64,000 nt of DNA. Origin: UTCHB3 sp002050155. GTDB lineage: Bacteria > Bacteroidota > Ignavibacteria > Ignavibacteriales > Ignavibacteriaceae. The stretch spans positions 186,001-250,000 of the forward strand of contig CP129491.1 in the NCBI GenBank assembly GCA_030584105.1. The letters run 5' to 3'. The position numbers and the translations under genes were made by a program. Below are positions 26,001 through 34,845 of the stretch, piece after piece. The number at the start of each line of letters is the position of its first letter. Position 1 is the first letter of the stretch. The notes under the pieces are model-generated. The model saw nothing but the letters and a program-made list of their open reading frames with translations, ran no database searches and had not been told where the DNA came from.

Positions 26001-28817
26001 ATAACAAACAGTGACATTACATTTTCGCCCACTAATCCATTGAAGGGCGATACTATGTTTGTGCAGGTGAAGCTTTCCAACTATGGTATTAAAATAGCCG
26101 ATTCTGTGGATGTGGAACTACGATTTGCCGGGCAGGATACTTCGGGTATCATAGAAACTGTCCGAATCCCAATTTTCACCAATTCAGATTCTCTCACTTT
26201 TAAGTGGGCACCGTCAATAAGTGGTTTGGTATCGTTAACCGCAGAGATTAACAAAGACAGAAGAATAGAAGAAGACGATTATTCCGATAATGCAGGGAAT
26301 ATCCAGTTGGCTGTTTATGATATTTCTGAACCGAGTATTCTCTACCCACGAGATGGTTTAGCAATAAATGCGCAGTTCAAAGTTGATTTGGCTGATATCG
26401 GATATTATCTTCAGCGAAATTTCAAATATGAGATTCAGATAGATACTTCTTTTTCGTTTGAAAACCCCCAATTTTATTTTAAAGATTTAACCGGTACAAA
26501 CGGTTTGTTAAAATATCCGGTGCCGAGCTTATCACAAGGAAGATATTTCTGGCGGACGCGAATATTCGACGGTAGTAACTACGGAATCTGGTCTGAACCC
26601 AGAGCATTCTCTTCGGTTGATGGGAATATACCCGGTTACTACTACAAAGGGAACCTTCTAACAAGTTTTGAAAGCAGAAACCTTACTTTCTCCAAAATTT
26701 ACGACGGTTACCTGCTGAACACAGAGTTAAACCCACCACATCCTGATAATGAAAGGTGGAAACGGGAGTATGCACTCGGGAATATAGCAGCACTTGATAC
26801 CGTCGGCCTTACCTGCATTACCACTGACGGCAAATTTGTCTATTTGGCTGATTACTGGTACGATGTGCAAAAGCGAAACCCTGACGGGAAAACGAAAATC
26901 TACAAAGTAGGTACCGGGCGGCAGGGGACCAACCAGGGGGCATATTACGGTACTATACCGAATTTCCGGGAGCAGATCAAATTCCAGATGACCTATGTTA
27001 ATGGCTACATATATTATCCCGGTGACTCTCCCTATATCCTGTATAAATTAGACCCAAATACCGGAGTATTGGATTCTGTTATAGTTGCTCCGGGGTTGCT
27101 TGATTTTGATTTTGGCGACACCCGTGCCGGCAAGTTTATGATCGCTTCGTACGATGGAAAAATTTACAATTATGCACAGAAAAAGTATAACCTTGCATCC
27201 GGGATTATTGTTCGTGTTATCGATCCGGTTTCAGGTATAAAAATCAAAGACTATGAATTTCCGAATACAGAACCGTTCCTTTCACTGGCGGGTTTCTTTG
27301 TGGTTGATGATGTAATGTATATGTACGAAGATTATCTCAGTGGAACCATGATGGCGGTCAGGCTTTCCGACGGTAAATACTTAGGTGACTGGCTCAGTTG
27401 GAAAACTTCCATTCCTGCACAAAATAAGAGATTCTACTCGTGGGTTTATGATGAAGGCGTCGATGAAATCTATGCAACCGGCTACAGAAGAAACGACAGC
27501 ATTCCTAAAACTATTGCAGTTTTTGCCGGGTATTATCTTGACTCAAAAGGTAAACTGATCTCCAAACCTATTGGGCCCGTTACAAAATGGAAAAAACTGA
27601 ACTACGAAATTGTTAAAAACAACATAACTTCGCTTTACGATGTTGATCTTCTTGGGTTTAACGCACAAACCCGAAGGTGGGATACACTTCGTGCCTCCGT
27701 TCCAAACGGTTACAGTTTGTCTCAGTTTAGCCCGCAGGTTTACCCGTATATGCGAACGGTGGTTTCGATGGAAGATACTTCTTACTCAACAACAAACCCA
27801 ATGTATGTTAAAATGGTCCACTTTGACTGCGAGACCGACTTGCCGGAGTTAATGATAACCGATAAAGACTTTACTTTCGCACCCGATAGTCTTTTGCAAG
27901 GTTTGGATATAGATATTAAACTAAGAGTTGCAAATATTGGTCTGATTGAAACAGATACGGTGACGGCTCAACTGTATTTAAACAATGAAGATGACCCGTT
28001 TTACACAACTACATTCACAATACCTGCTGACTCATCTATTGTGATACACGATGTTTTAAACACAACCAGAACAGTGTTCTTTTCCAAAGTACGGGCAGTG
28101 GTAAATAATTCGGGTACCGAGCTATTCACATTTAATAATATAGCAACCGACAGTTTTTATGTTGTAAGAGATACCGTCAAGCCCGATTTCCACATTACTT
28201 TCGACGGCAGGGAGCTGATCAACGGCGATATAATTTCAAACAGTCCTGTGATTGAAATGGTGCTTACTGACAACAGCCCGTTACCTTTGGATACTTCGAT
28301 GGTAAGTATTGTGTATAACGGAAAACCGGTGGGGTTTGCCAAAGACAGCATTCAGGTTAGCTACACACCATATCCGAACTCGAAATTAAATTTAGTTTGG
28401 CATCCCGTATTCAAGCAGGGTAAGCACACGGTTGAAGTTTTCACTAAAGATGCTTCGGATGTGCCCTTCAGTAACATTTCGCAGAAATATCAATTCTATG
28501 TGTATGACGAGGATGATATTCAGCGGATATACAATTATCCGAATCCATTTACTGATGAAACATGGTTCACCTTTGAGTTAAGAGGTAACGAACCACCGGA
28601 TGAGGTAAAAATAAAGGTGTTCACTATTGCCGGAAGACTGATAAAGGAGTTTGAAATCCCGGCTTCGGAGATGAAAATCGGGCTGAATGCAATTCACTGG
28701 GATGGGCGGGATGCTGACGGTGACGAAATTGCAAACGGTGTTTATCTTTACAAGTTAATCACTAAGTATAAAGACAGAACTTTCACCACGATTGAAAAGA
28801 TCGCGAAAGTTAAATGA
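23064..28817 (+). CDS. Gingipain-like C25 peptidase with type IX secretion C-terminal domain (PorU-like)
   Basis: 1917-residue exported protein. After a signal peptide (FARIFVIFVIFALQALPQ) comes a propeptide-like region, then a C25 cysteine peptidase core at about residues 620-950: YVTLLGDMSYD, SRFSIET, His 847 in YYGHGGGYQW and Cys 879 in SVTCYTAHF form the dyad. C-terminal to this are CARDB/Ig-like beta domains, a fibronectin-like segment, a beta-propeller-like stretch at about 1180-1530, and from about 1815 a type A sorting/FlgD-like domain (YNYPNPF, VFTIAGRLI, NGVYLYKL). It could be a PorU-type sortase or a secreted protease; its length and sorting domain favour the PorU2-like or secreted protease class. 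Confidence 0.85.
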   Translation: MVKAFARIFVIFVIFALQALPQKYTILEKTEDHITIKFDLRSFPEVKDTLVNGRKFSYFPGEGMYFMKQGEPAVPEYSVSAGINFSSKPKITVLASEKGRTETKFILPFTVVDSLTFEPDLIYFEKDVYNVNGYFPKTLARLDGRHSFRFSEIQPIIISPYQYNPVTRELVRYNSITVRLDYNIQYGGESFVVKPVEDPTTDNFLKNAVVNYDEARNWIGEKKELSSNSPATDETWYNPNKTWFKIYLNKRDIYKLTYEQLVQAGLPTNRQIEKKKLQMFSSKGEVPLAIYGGQDSIFSPGDYIIFAGDSLPPSPYTAMNVYNTSNLFWFSFEADSAGLRYQDRDGRITQNNPAVNYSLKTLHFEEDRIYERLGWAPNGLRDYWFWAKINAFRGVPQMGFAHRFNALPDIKGELPFLRVRAEIHGITTTVYPCNFVHSVNLYINDKKLANLKWNGQDKILYDSTFNIVNDTIVIASQGNEFKVVTDGDICLDDKNDELRVNWYELQYYKENRAAGKKIFIRNPEGVSGIKSFWVFNWTGDTMFVYLPDRAERIINPQIAHNQYGDVLFQDSVQSEKIIDYMCVDADYGISVDSIRIDTPSDLRNPNREADYIIIYHPKFKSIAERLANFRRSKPLTPGANPPRVFIADVLEIYDEFSNGLLDPEGIKSFLKYAFYNFKRPAPVYVTLLGDMSYDYRKILPDSRENFIPSFPFHSIQYGVAASDNAFVALSSTTVTPDMAISRFSIETVEEGNIVMDKLEGYPGDNTKVWRETALLMASGMDRQDELQFGFNRESIKLMNNFIENQGYRATIICRFPSTPEEEQYAGSTPEILTAFNRGAVLANYYGHGGGYQWDLTFTNNHIYQLENQARLPFVISVTCYTAHFDNQDVFGEQFIKVPGKGAIGFFGSSGLTHWQIGTYINGLMFDEMFNMKNHVTGLSILASKVRTPPIGYYANQIALLTYLGEVGLSLALPNKPDFAITNSDITFSPTNPLKGDTMFVQVKLSNYGIKIADSVDVELRFAGQDTSGIIETVRIPIFTNSDSLTFKWAPSISGLVSLTAEINKDRRIEEDDYSDNAGNIQLAVYDISEPSILYPRDGLAINAQFKVDLADIGYYLQRNFKYEIQIDTSFSFENPQFYFKDLTGTNGLLKYPVPSLSQGRYFWRTRIFDGSNYGIWSEPRAFSSVDGNIPGYYYKGNLLTSFESRNLTFSKIYDGYLLNTELNPPHPDNERWKREYALGNIAALDTVGLTCITTDGKFVYLADYWYDVQKRNPDGKTKIYKVGTGRQGTNQGAYYGTIPNFREQIKFQMTYVNGYIYYPGDSPYILYKLDPNTGVLDSVIVAPGLLDFDFGDTRAGKFMIASYDGKIYNYAQKKYNLASGIIVRVIDPVSGIKIKDYEFPNTEPFLSLAGFFVVDDVMYMYEDYLSGTMMAVRLSDGKYLGDWLSWKTSIPAQNKRFYSWVYDEGVDEIYATGYRRNDSIPKTIAVFAGYYLDSKGKLISKPIGPVTKWKKLNYEIVKNNITSLYDVDLLGFNAQTRRWDTLRASVPNGYSLSQFSPQVYPYMRTVVSMEDTSYSTTNPMYVKMVHFDCETDLPELMITDKDFTFAPDSLLQGLDIDIKLRVANIGLIETDTVTAQLYLNNEDDPFYTTTFTIPADSSIVIHDVLNTTRTVFFSKVRAVVNNSGTELFTFNNIATDSFYVVRDTVKPDFHITFDGRELINGDIISNSPVIEMVLTDNSPLPLDTSMVSIVYNGKPVGFAKDSIQVSYTPYPNSKLNLVWHPVFKQGKHTVEVFTKDASDVPFSNISQKYQFYVYDEDDIQRIYNYPNPFTDETWFTFELRGNEPPDEVKIKVFTIAGRLIKEFEIPASEMKIGLNAIHWDGRDADGDEIANGVYLYKLITKYKDRTFTTIEKIAKVK

Positions 28818-28835
28818 TTAACAGACGATAAACTT

Positions 28836-29528
28836 ATGGTAAATATAGAGTCCGGAAAGGATTTTATAACCGATGTTATCGATTGGGATGTAGTGAACTG
28901 GAGAAAGTGCCTGCCTTTCTTCGAAAAAGATAATTTTTGCTTTGCAGGTAAAAAAGCACTTGCCATCGGTGAAAAGGATGGCGGGCTTTCCCTGTGGCTT
29001 GCTGCTAAAGGCTCCTCAGTAATTTCAACCGACCTCAACGGCGTTTCCGACAGAGCGAAAGAAAAGCATGCCGCGTATCACTTGCAGGATAAAATTAAGT
29101 ACAGCGAACAGAATATCCTTTCGCTCAACTACCCTGACGAAACCTTTGACATAGTGATTTTTAAATCCGTTTTGGGTGCTCTGCGCGAAAAAGAGAAACA
29201 ACAAGCCGCAATTAACGAAATCAGAAGGGTGCTGAAACCGGGCGGAACCCTCTTTTTTGCCGAAAATTTAGTTTCAACATCTCTGCATACTTTCTTAAGA
29301 AAAAAGTTTATAAAATGGGCTTCTTACTGGCGTTATATAACCATAAGCGAAGCTAAAGAATTGTGTGCAGAGTTTACCCGTGTCGAAACCAAAACCGCGG
29401 GTTTTTGGGAACATTCGGCAGAACGGAAGGGCAAAGAGTGTTTCTTGGGAAGTTGGATTCTTTTTTTGAGAAGATTATTCCGAAAAGTTGGCACTATATC
29501 GTTTTTGTATCCGCAAAAAAATAAATGA
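28836..29528 (+). CDS. Class I SAM-dependent methyltransferase
   Basis: 230 residues, starting 18 bp after the C25 peptidase gene. The SAM-binding motif I is altered but recognisable (ALAIGEKDGGLSLWLAAKG), with an acidic residue at the end of strand 2 (ISTDLNG), motif II FDIVIFKSVLGAL and motif III RVLKPGGTLFFAEN. This is the methyltransferase_11 type. Residues after 150 differ from the ubiquinone-type enzymes and include aromatic-rich segments. The substrate is unknown. It may be cotranscribed with the peptidase but no functional link is evident. Confidence 0.82.
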   Translation: MVNIESGKDFITDVIDWDVVNWRKCLPFFEKDNFCFAGKKALAIGEKDGGLSLWLAAKGSSVISTDLNGVSDRAKEKHAAYHLQDKIKYSEQNILSLNYPDETFDIVIFKSVLGALREKEKQQAAINEIRRVLKPGGTLFFAENLVSTSLHTFLRKKFIKWASYWRYITISEAKELCAEFTRVETKTAGFWEHSAERKGKECFLGSWILFLRRLFRKVGTISFLYPQKNK

Positions 29529-29625
29529 TTTCGAATAAGGCAAAACAAAAAACCCTTTTTTGATTCGTCTGTAATATTTATTTTTGAGAATACATTTTAT
29601 TATTTTAATCACAGAGTAAACACAC

Positions 29626-31458
29626 ATGTGTGGCATTGTCGGATATATCGGTGATAAAAACTGTGTTCCTGTTGTAATAGACGGGCTTAAACGCCTTGAA
29701 TACCGGGGTTACGACTCCGCCGGGATCGGCATGTTCAACAACGGCGGTATCAGTGTTACGAAAGTAATCGGCAAGGTTGAAAATCTACAGCAGGAAGTTA
29801 AAAATCAGGGGTTAGATTCCACCACCGGTATCGGCCACACTCGCTGGGCAACACACGGCGAACCAAATGTGTTGAACGCCCACCCTCACTCCAACAACGA
29901 TGGCACACTCATCGTAGTGCACAACGGCATTATCGAAAACTACCCAACACTTAAAGCAGGCCTCAAAAAGCTCGGTTACACATTTAAAAGTGCCACGGAC
30001 ACCGAAGTGCTTGCTCACCTTTTTGATGCTTATCTTAAATCAGGTTATCCCTTTTTCGAAGCCGTAAGGCGCGGTTTGAAGGATGTAGAAGGAACATACG
30101 GTATAGCGGTTATTTCAACCAAGGAACCCGACCGTATTGTAGTTGCAAAGAAGGGATCGCCGTTGTTGATTGGTGTTGGCGAGGGTGAAAATTTTGTTGC
30201 TTCGGATGCGGCTTCAATAGTTCAACACACAAAAAAAGTGGTTTATTTAGAAGATGGGGAGATGGCGGAGGTTTTCAAAGACCACTACCATACAAAAACG
30301 ACCGATGATGAAGAGGTGAACAAAGAAGTTCACCAAATCGAAATGACTTTGGAAGAAATCGATAAAGGCGGCTACCCTACCTTCATGCTGAAAGAGATTA
30401 TGGAGCAGCCCGAATCGCTGAAGAACTCGATTAGGGGCAGACTGCTGCAGGAAACAGGGGATGTAAAACTTGGCGGGTTAGAGAATGTTTTAGACCACCT
30501 TTTATATGTAAAACGATTTTTGATCATCGCCTGCGGCACTTCCTGGCACTCGGCTTTAGTTGCCAAATCTATGTTCGAAACCTATCTTCGGATACCAACG
30601 GAAGTGGAATACGCAAGTGAATTTAGATACAGAAACCCCATAGTTGGTCCCGGTGATGCTGCATTTTTCATCTCACAATCTGGTGAAACGGCAGATACGC
30701 TTGCCGCACTTAAGGAGGCAAAACGACTCGGGGCATTGTGCATAGGTGTTTGCAATGTGGTCGGAAGTTCAATTGCTCGTGAGAGCCATTCAGGTGTATA
30801 TATTCATGCAGGACCTGAGATAGGAGTAGCTTCCACGAAAGCATTTACGGCGCAATTGGCAGTTTTTGCTTTAATCACGATACTTCTTGCACGGCGGAAA
30901 GGAATGTCAGTTGAGGAGGGGCAGAGTTTAGTTTCCGAGTTCGCAAAGATACCTGAGACGGTCCGAGGGATTCTTTCACAAAACGATTTGATTGAAGGGA
31001 TCGCCGAGAAATTGAAAAATGCCACAAACTTCCTGTACTTAGGAAGAGGGTACAACTTCCCCGTGGCGTTGGAGGGCGCTCTGAAGTTGAAAGAAATTTC
31101 ATACATTCACGCAGAAGGTTACCCGGCGGCAGAAATGAAGCATGGCCCAATTGCATTGGTCGATGAGAATATGCCCGTGGTATTCATTGCGCCTAAAGAT
31201 GCTACTTATGATAAAATTATCAGTAACATCCAAGAAATTAAGGCTCGCAAGGGAAAAGTGATAGCCATTGCCACTTCCGATGATGAAAACATCGATCAGC
31301 TGGCTGACTATTCGATTAAAATACCGGTGACAAGATCGATCCTGATGCCAATTCTGACTGTAATCCCGCTTCAACTGCTCGCATACCATATTGCGATGAA
31401 AAAGGGCTTAAATGTGGATCAACCACGAAATTTAGCTAAAAGCGTAACAGTAGAATAA
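29626..31458 (+). CDS. glmS: Glutamine--fructose-6-phosphate aminotransferase (isomerizing)
   Basis: 610-residue enzyme that makes glucosamine 6-phosphate for cell-wall and surface glycan synthesis. Cys2 after the initiator Met is the glutaminase nucleophile (MCGIVGYIG), followed by EYRGYDSAGI, GHTRWATHGEPN and HNGIIENY. Two SIS domains carry CGTSWHSA, SQSGETADT and the C-terminal QPRNLAKSVTVE. Length is normal. No glmS-ribozyme-like structure is obvious in the short leader. A TATTTTTG at 29579-29586 fits the -7 element of a Bacteroidota promoter, but no -33 TTTG stands at the right distance. Confidence 0.97.
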   Translation: MCGIVGYIGDKNCVPVVIDGLKRLEYRGYDSAGIGMFNNGGISVTKVIGKVENLQQEVKNQGLDSTTGIGHTRWATHGEPNVLNAHPHSNNDGTLIVVHNGIIENYPTLKAGLKKLGYTFKSATDTEVLAHLFDAYLKSGYPFFEAVRRGLKDVEGTYGIAVISTKEPDRIVVAKKGSPLLIGVGEGENFVASDAASIVQHTKKVVYLEDGEMAEVFKDHYHTKTTDDEEVNKEVHQIEMTLEEIDKGGYPTFMLKEIMEQPESLKNSIRGRLLQETGDVKLGGLENVLDHLLYVKRFLIIACGTSWHSALVAKSMFETYLRIPTEVEYASEFRYRNPIVGPGDAAFFISQSGETADTLAALKEAKRLGALCIGVCNVVGSSIARESHSGVYIHAGPEIGVASTKAFTAQLAVFALITILLARRKGMSVEEGQSLVSEFAKIPETVRGILSQNDLIEGIAEKLKNATNFLYLGRGYNFPVALEGALKLKEISYIHAEGYPAAEMKHGPIALVDENMPVVFIAPKDATYDKIISNIQEIKARKGKVIAIATSDDENIDQLADYSIKIPVTRSILMPILTVIPLQLLAYHIAMKKGLNVDQPRNLAKSVTVE

Positions 31459-31474
31459 ACAAAATGGAGAATCT

Positions 31475-32794
31475 ATGGAGCGGAAGAATGTCCTTATTAT
31501 GGGAGCCGCAGGAAGAGACTTTCATAACTTTAATACTTTCTTTAGGGATAAAGAAGAATATAATGTAAAAGCCTTCACGGCAACACAAATCCCGAATATC
31601 GACGGGAGAAAATACCCTGCCTCACTTGCCGGCAAATTATACCCCGACGGCATAATGATCTACGATGAAAAAGACCTTACGAAACTGATCAAAGAATTTG
31701 ACATTGACGAAGTCTATTTCTCGTATTCCGATGTACCCTACAATTATGTGATGAACAAATCGGCTGAAGTTAATGCAGCCGGTGCTTCTTTTATATTGAT
31801 AGGTACAAAACAGACGATGCTAAAATCAACCAAACCCGTTATTGCCATTGTTGCGGTAAGAACCGGCAGCGGTAAATCGCAAACATCGCGGAAGGTTGTT
31901 GATCTGCTTCGTGCAGCGGGCAAAAAAGTGGTTGCCGTAAGGCACCCGATGCCCTACGGTGATTTGGCAAAACAAAGGGTGCAAAGGTTCGGAACAATTG
32001 AGGATCTGAAGATACATAAATGCACTATTGAGGAGATCGAAGAGTATGAACCGCATGTGGCTACAGGCGGTGTTATTTACGCAGGTGTTGATTACGGCGA
32101 CATTCTGCGGGAAGCAGAAAAAGAAGCTGATGTGATAATCTGGGATGGAGGGAATAACGATTTCTCATTCTACCAACCCGACCTTACCATAACTGTTGCT
32201 GACCCGCACCGCCCGGGGCACGAATCGACTTATTACCCCGGGAATGTTAATGTAAGACTTGCTGATGTGGTGGTTTTGAACAAGGTTGAGTCGGCGCATC
32301 CCGAAAATATACTTTCCGTGCGCAATTATGTACGGTCGGTTAATCCAAACGCTGTTATTATCGACGGTGCTTCACCAATCAAGGTGGATAAACCGGAACT
32401 GATTAAAGGGAAACGCGTTCTGGTAGTGGAAGACGGACCAACGCTTACACACGGAGAGATGGAGTATGGCGCCGGAACTATAGCAGCACTTAACTACGGT
32501 GCGGCAGAATTGGTTGACCCAAGACCTTACACCGTGAAATCGATAACGGCTACATATCAGAAATATCCCAAAATCGGAGTTCTGCTGCCTGCAATGGGAT
32601 ACGGTGATGAACAGGTAAAAGACTTAGAAACCACCATTAATGCTACAGATTGCGACGCCGTTGTGGTGGGAACACCTATTGACCTTGGCAGAATATTGAA
32701 GATTAATAAACCTTCCGTTAGGGTTGGCTACGATCTTCAGGAAATTGGAGACATTACTTTAGAGAAAATTCTTAAAGAAAAAGGACTTTTATGA
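31475..32794 (+). CDS. Cyclic 2,3-diphosphoglycerate synthetase-like P-loop protein
   Basis: 439 residues. An N-terminal Rossmann-like part (NVLIMGAAGRDFHNF) is followed by a nucleotide-binding part with the P-loop VRTGSGKSQTSRKV at about residues 127-140, a WDGGNNDFSF motif and a GTPase-type VVLNKVE. This matches the family of archaeal cyclic 2,3-diphosphoglycerate synthetase and its bacterial predicted-GTPase relatives. The bacterial members have no firmly established function that I know. Its stop overlaps the carbamate kinase start by 4 bp and OTC follows, so a role in carbamoyl-phosphate or related metabolism is suggested by context. GGAGA precedes ATG 31475. Confidence 0.8.
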   Translation: MERKNVLIMGAAGRDFHNFNTFFRDKEEYNVKAFTATQIPNIDGRKYPASLAGKLYPDGIMIYDEKDLTKLIKEFDIDEVYFSYSDVPYNYVMNKSAEVNAAGASFILIGTKQTMLKSTKPVIAIVAVRTGSGKSQTSRKVVDLLRAAGKKVVAVRHPMPYGDLAKQRVQRFGTIEDLKIHKCTIEEIEEYEPHVATGGVIYAGVDYGDILREAEKEADVIIWDGGNNDFSFYQPDLTITVADPHRPGHESTYYPGNVNVRLADVVVLNKVESAHPENILSVRNYVRSVNPNAVIIDGASPIKVDKPELIKGKRVLVVEDGPTLTHGEMEYGAGTIAALNYGAAELVDPRPYTVKSITATYQKYPKIGVLLPAMGYGDEQVKDLETTINATDCDAVVVGTPIDLGRILKINKPSVRVGYDLQEIGDITLEKILKEKGLL

Positions 32795-33741
32795 GCAAAC
32801 TTGCCGTCGTTGCACTCGGCGGCAACGCTCTTTTAAAAGGCAACCAGGAAGGTACGATAGTTGAGCAGGAAAATAACGCTATGGAAACCTGCAAAACGCT
32901 CGTCAGCCTGATAGAACGGGATTACAGAATTGTGATTACTCACGGAAATGGTCCTCAGGTGGGTAACCTGATTCTGATGAACGAGGCAGGTAACGAGAAA
33001 TTTTACCTTCCGAAGATGCCTTTGGATGTCTGTGTCGCTGAGTCTGAAGGGCAAATAGCCCACATAGTAGCGCAACAATTGGAAAGATTGTTGTTGGAGC
33101 ATGAGATAGATAAAGAAGTAATCTCACTTCTGACCCATGTAGAGGTTGACGGAAACGACCCCGCATTTCAGAACCCGACAAAACCCGTCGGGCAGTTTTT
33201 CAGCAAAGAAGAAGCTGATAAAATGGCTGAAATAAACGGCTGGCAATTCCGAGAAGACCCCCGCAAGCGCGGCTGGCGCCGGGTTGTCCCTTCGCCAAAG
33301 CCGCTTTTTGTCCGTTCTGCTAATATAATTAAACAACTAACCGACGAAGGTCACATAGTGATTTGTGTCGGTGGTGGTGGCATCCCGGTTATTAAAAATG
33401 AACGGGGGATGATTCACGGTGTTGAAGCGGTAATAGATAAAGACCTCGCCTCATCAGTATTGGCAACACAAATTGGTGCCGATGAACTGATAATATTAAC
33501 TGATATTCCTAAAGCTTACATCAATTTTCACAAAGAAAACGAAGTGGCATTGAATGATCTTTCGTTGGAAGAGGCTGAAAGCTATCTGCTGAACGGCGAG
33601 TTTGCTGCCGGCAGCATGGGTCCGAAAATAGAAGCGGCAATAAATTTCGTTCGAAACGGAGGAAAAATTGCCGAAATTAATGAAGCGGGTGAGCTTAAAG
33701 AAGCTCATCACGGAACAAGAATAATTGGAAATAACGGATAA
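32791..33741 (+). CDS. arcC: Carbamate kinase
   Basis: 316-residue amino-acid-kinase fold enzyme. It interconverts ATP plus carbamate with ADP plus carbamoyl phosphate, usually making ATP in arginine or purine/allantoin breakdown. Motifs: ALGGNALL at the N-terminus, THGNGPQVGNL, CVGGGGIPV and DKDLASSVLA, with FAAGSMGPKIEAAI near the C-terminus. All are normal. It sits between the P-loop protein gene (4-bp overlap) and the OTC gene (3-bp gap), a tight operon. No arginine deiminase gene is seen in the window. Confidence 0.95.
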   Translation: MSKLAVVALGGNALLKGNQEGTIVEQENNAMETCKTLVSLIERDYRIVITHGNGPQVGNLILMNEAGNEKFYLPKMPLDVCVAESEGQIAHIVAQQLERLLLEHEIDKEVISLLTHVEVDGNDPAFQNPTKPVGQFFSKEEADKMAEINGWQFREDPRKRGWRRVVPSPKPLFVRSANIIKQLTDEGHIVICVGGGGIPVIKNERGMIHGVEAVIDKDLASSVLATQIGADELIILTDIPKAYINFHKENEVALNDLSLEEAESYLLNGEFAAGSMGPKIEAAINFVRNGGKIAEINEAGELKEAHHGTRIIGNNG

Positions 33742-33744
33742 TTT

Positions 33745-34677
33745 ATGGCTGTAAACATGAAAGGGAAGAGTTTTCTTTCCATTAATGACCTTACTATTGA
33801 AGAGGTGTATCAGGTTTTTGATCTGGCACGCACTCTTAAAGAAAAACATTACACAGGCGAAGAACACCATCTGTTGAAAGGGAAAACGCTCGGTATGATT
33901 TTCTCAAAACCCTCGACGAGAACAAGAATCTCTTTTGAGACCGGGATTTACCATCTCGGAGGTATTGGGATGTATTTTGGGCCTAATGACCTACAACTTA
34001 ACCGAGGCGAGACCATTCACGATACGGCAAAGGTGCTTTCGAGGTATTTGGACGGAATAATGATCAGGACTTTCAAGCATGAAGATGTAGAAGGGCTGGC
34101 GAAATACGGTTCGATTCCTGTTATTAATGGGTTAACCGACCTGCTGCACCCTTGTCAGGCTATGACTGATTTGTTCACCATTCTTGAGAAAAGGAGAACA
34201 CTCCGCGGACTGAAACTGGCTTTCATTGGCGACGGTAACAATGTGGCGCACTCACTTCTGAACGGCTGTTCAAAAGTTGGTATGGATATTACCGTTGCTT
34301 CCCCGAAAGGGTATGAGCCTCTTGGTTGGATAGTTGAAGACGCACGGAAAAATGCGGCTTATATGGGTTCGAAGGTCGAGATAATAAACGATCCAGTTGA
34401 AGCATGCAAAGGTGCGGATATAATCTACACGGATGTTTGGGCGAGCATGGGTCAGGAAAAAGAAGCGGCTGAGAAAAACGCCCGTTTCGCCGGATTTCAG
34501 GTGAACGCAAAATTGGTTGCAAACGCAAAAGATGACTATCTGTTTATGCACTGTTTGCCGGCGCACCGTGAGGAAGAAGTAACAAATGAAGTGGTGGATT
34601 CTGCTAATTCTGTTGTTTTCGATGAGGCGGAAAACAGGCTTCATGTGCAAAAAGCCATTATGGCTTTGGTGATGTAG
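33745..34677 (+). CDS. argF: Ornithine carbamoyltransferase
   Basis: 310 residues. Carbamoyl-phosphate site SKPSTRTRISFE, ornithine/carbamoyl motif HPCQAMTD, DVWASMGQE and the catalytic HCLPAHR are intact, giving an OTC rather than an aspartate or N-acetylornithine enzyme. It works either in arginine synthesis (ArgF) or, given carbamate kinase next door, in the catabolic direction (ArcB); sequence alone does not decide. It is the last gene of a three-gene operon; a strong terminator follows. Confidence 0.93.
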   Translation: MAVNMKGKSFLSINDLTIEEVYQVFDLARTLKEKHYTGEEHHLLKGKTLGMIFSKPSTRTRISFETGIYHLGGIGMYFGPNDLQLNRGETIHDTAKVLSRYLDGIMIRTFKHEDVEGLAKYGSIPVINGLTDLLHPCQAMTDLFTILEKRRTLRGLKLAFIGDGNNVAHSLLNGCSKVGMDITVASPKGYEPLGWIVEDARKNAAYMGSKVEIINDPVEACKGADIIYTDVWASMGQEKEAAEKNARFAGFQVNAKLVANAKDDYLFMHCLPAHREEEVTNEVVDSANSVVFDEAENRLHVQKAIMALVM

Positions 34678-34726
34678 TTTAGTTTGCCTGAAATTACGGG
34701 CAGATAAAACAGATCATAAACATTCA

Positions 34727-34765
34727 AAAGCCACCCGAGGGTGTTCGGGTGGCTTTCATTTTTCA
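34727..34765 (+). terminator. Rho-independent terminator after the OTC gene
   Basis: A perfect 12-bp stem, AAAGCCACCCGA (34727-34738) with TCGGGTGGCTTT (34745-34756), is followed by CATTTTT. Confidence 0.88.
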
Positions 34766-34845
34766 AATTATGGGGTGATTAAGTGCGTAAGAAAAGTGAG
34801 GGAAATTCTTTATTTTTGTTGACTGTTTGAAAATTCTGGTAGATA

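Noticed and set aside
29529..29625. glmS-type ribozyme or riboswitch upstream of glmS
   Set aside because: The gap is under 100 bp, AT-rich and without the needed conserved core; only an A/T hairpin is present.
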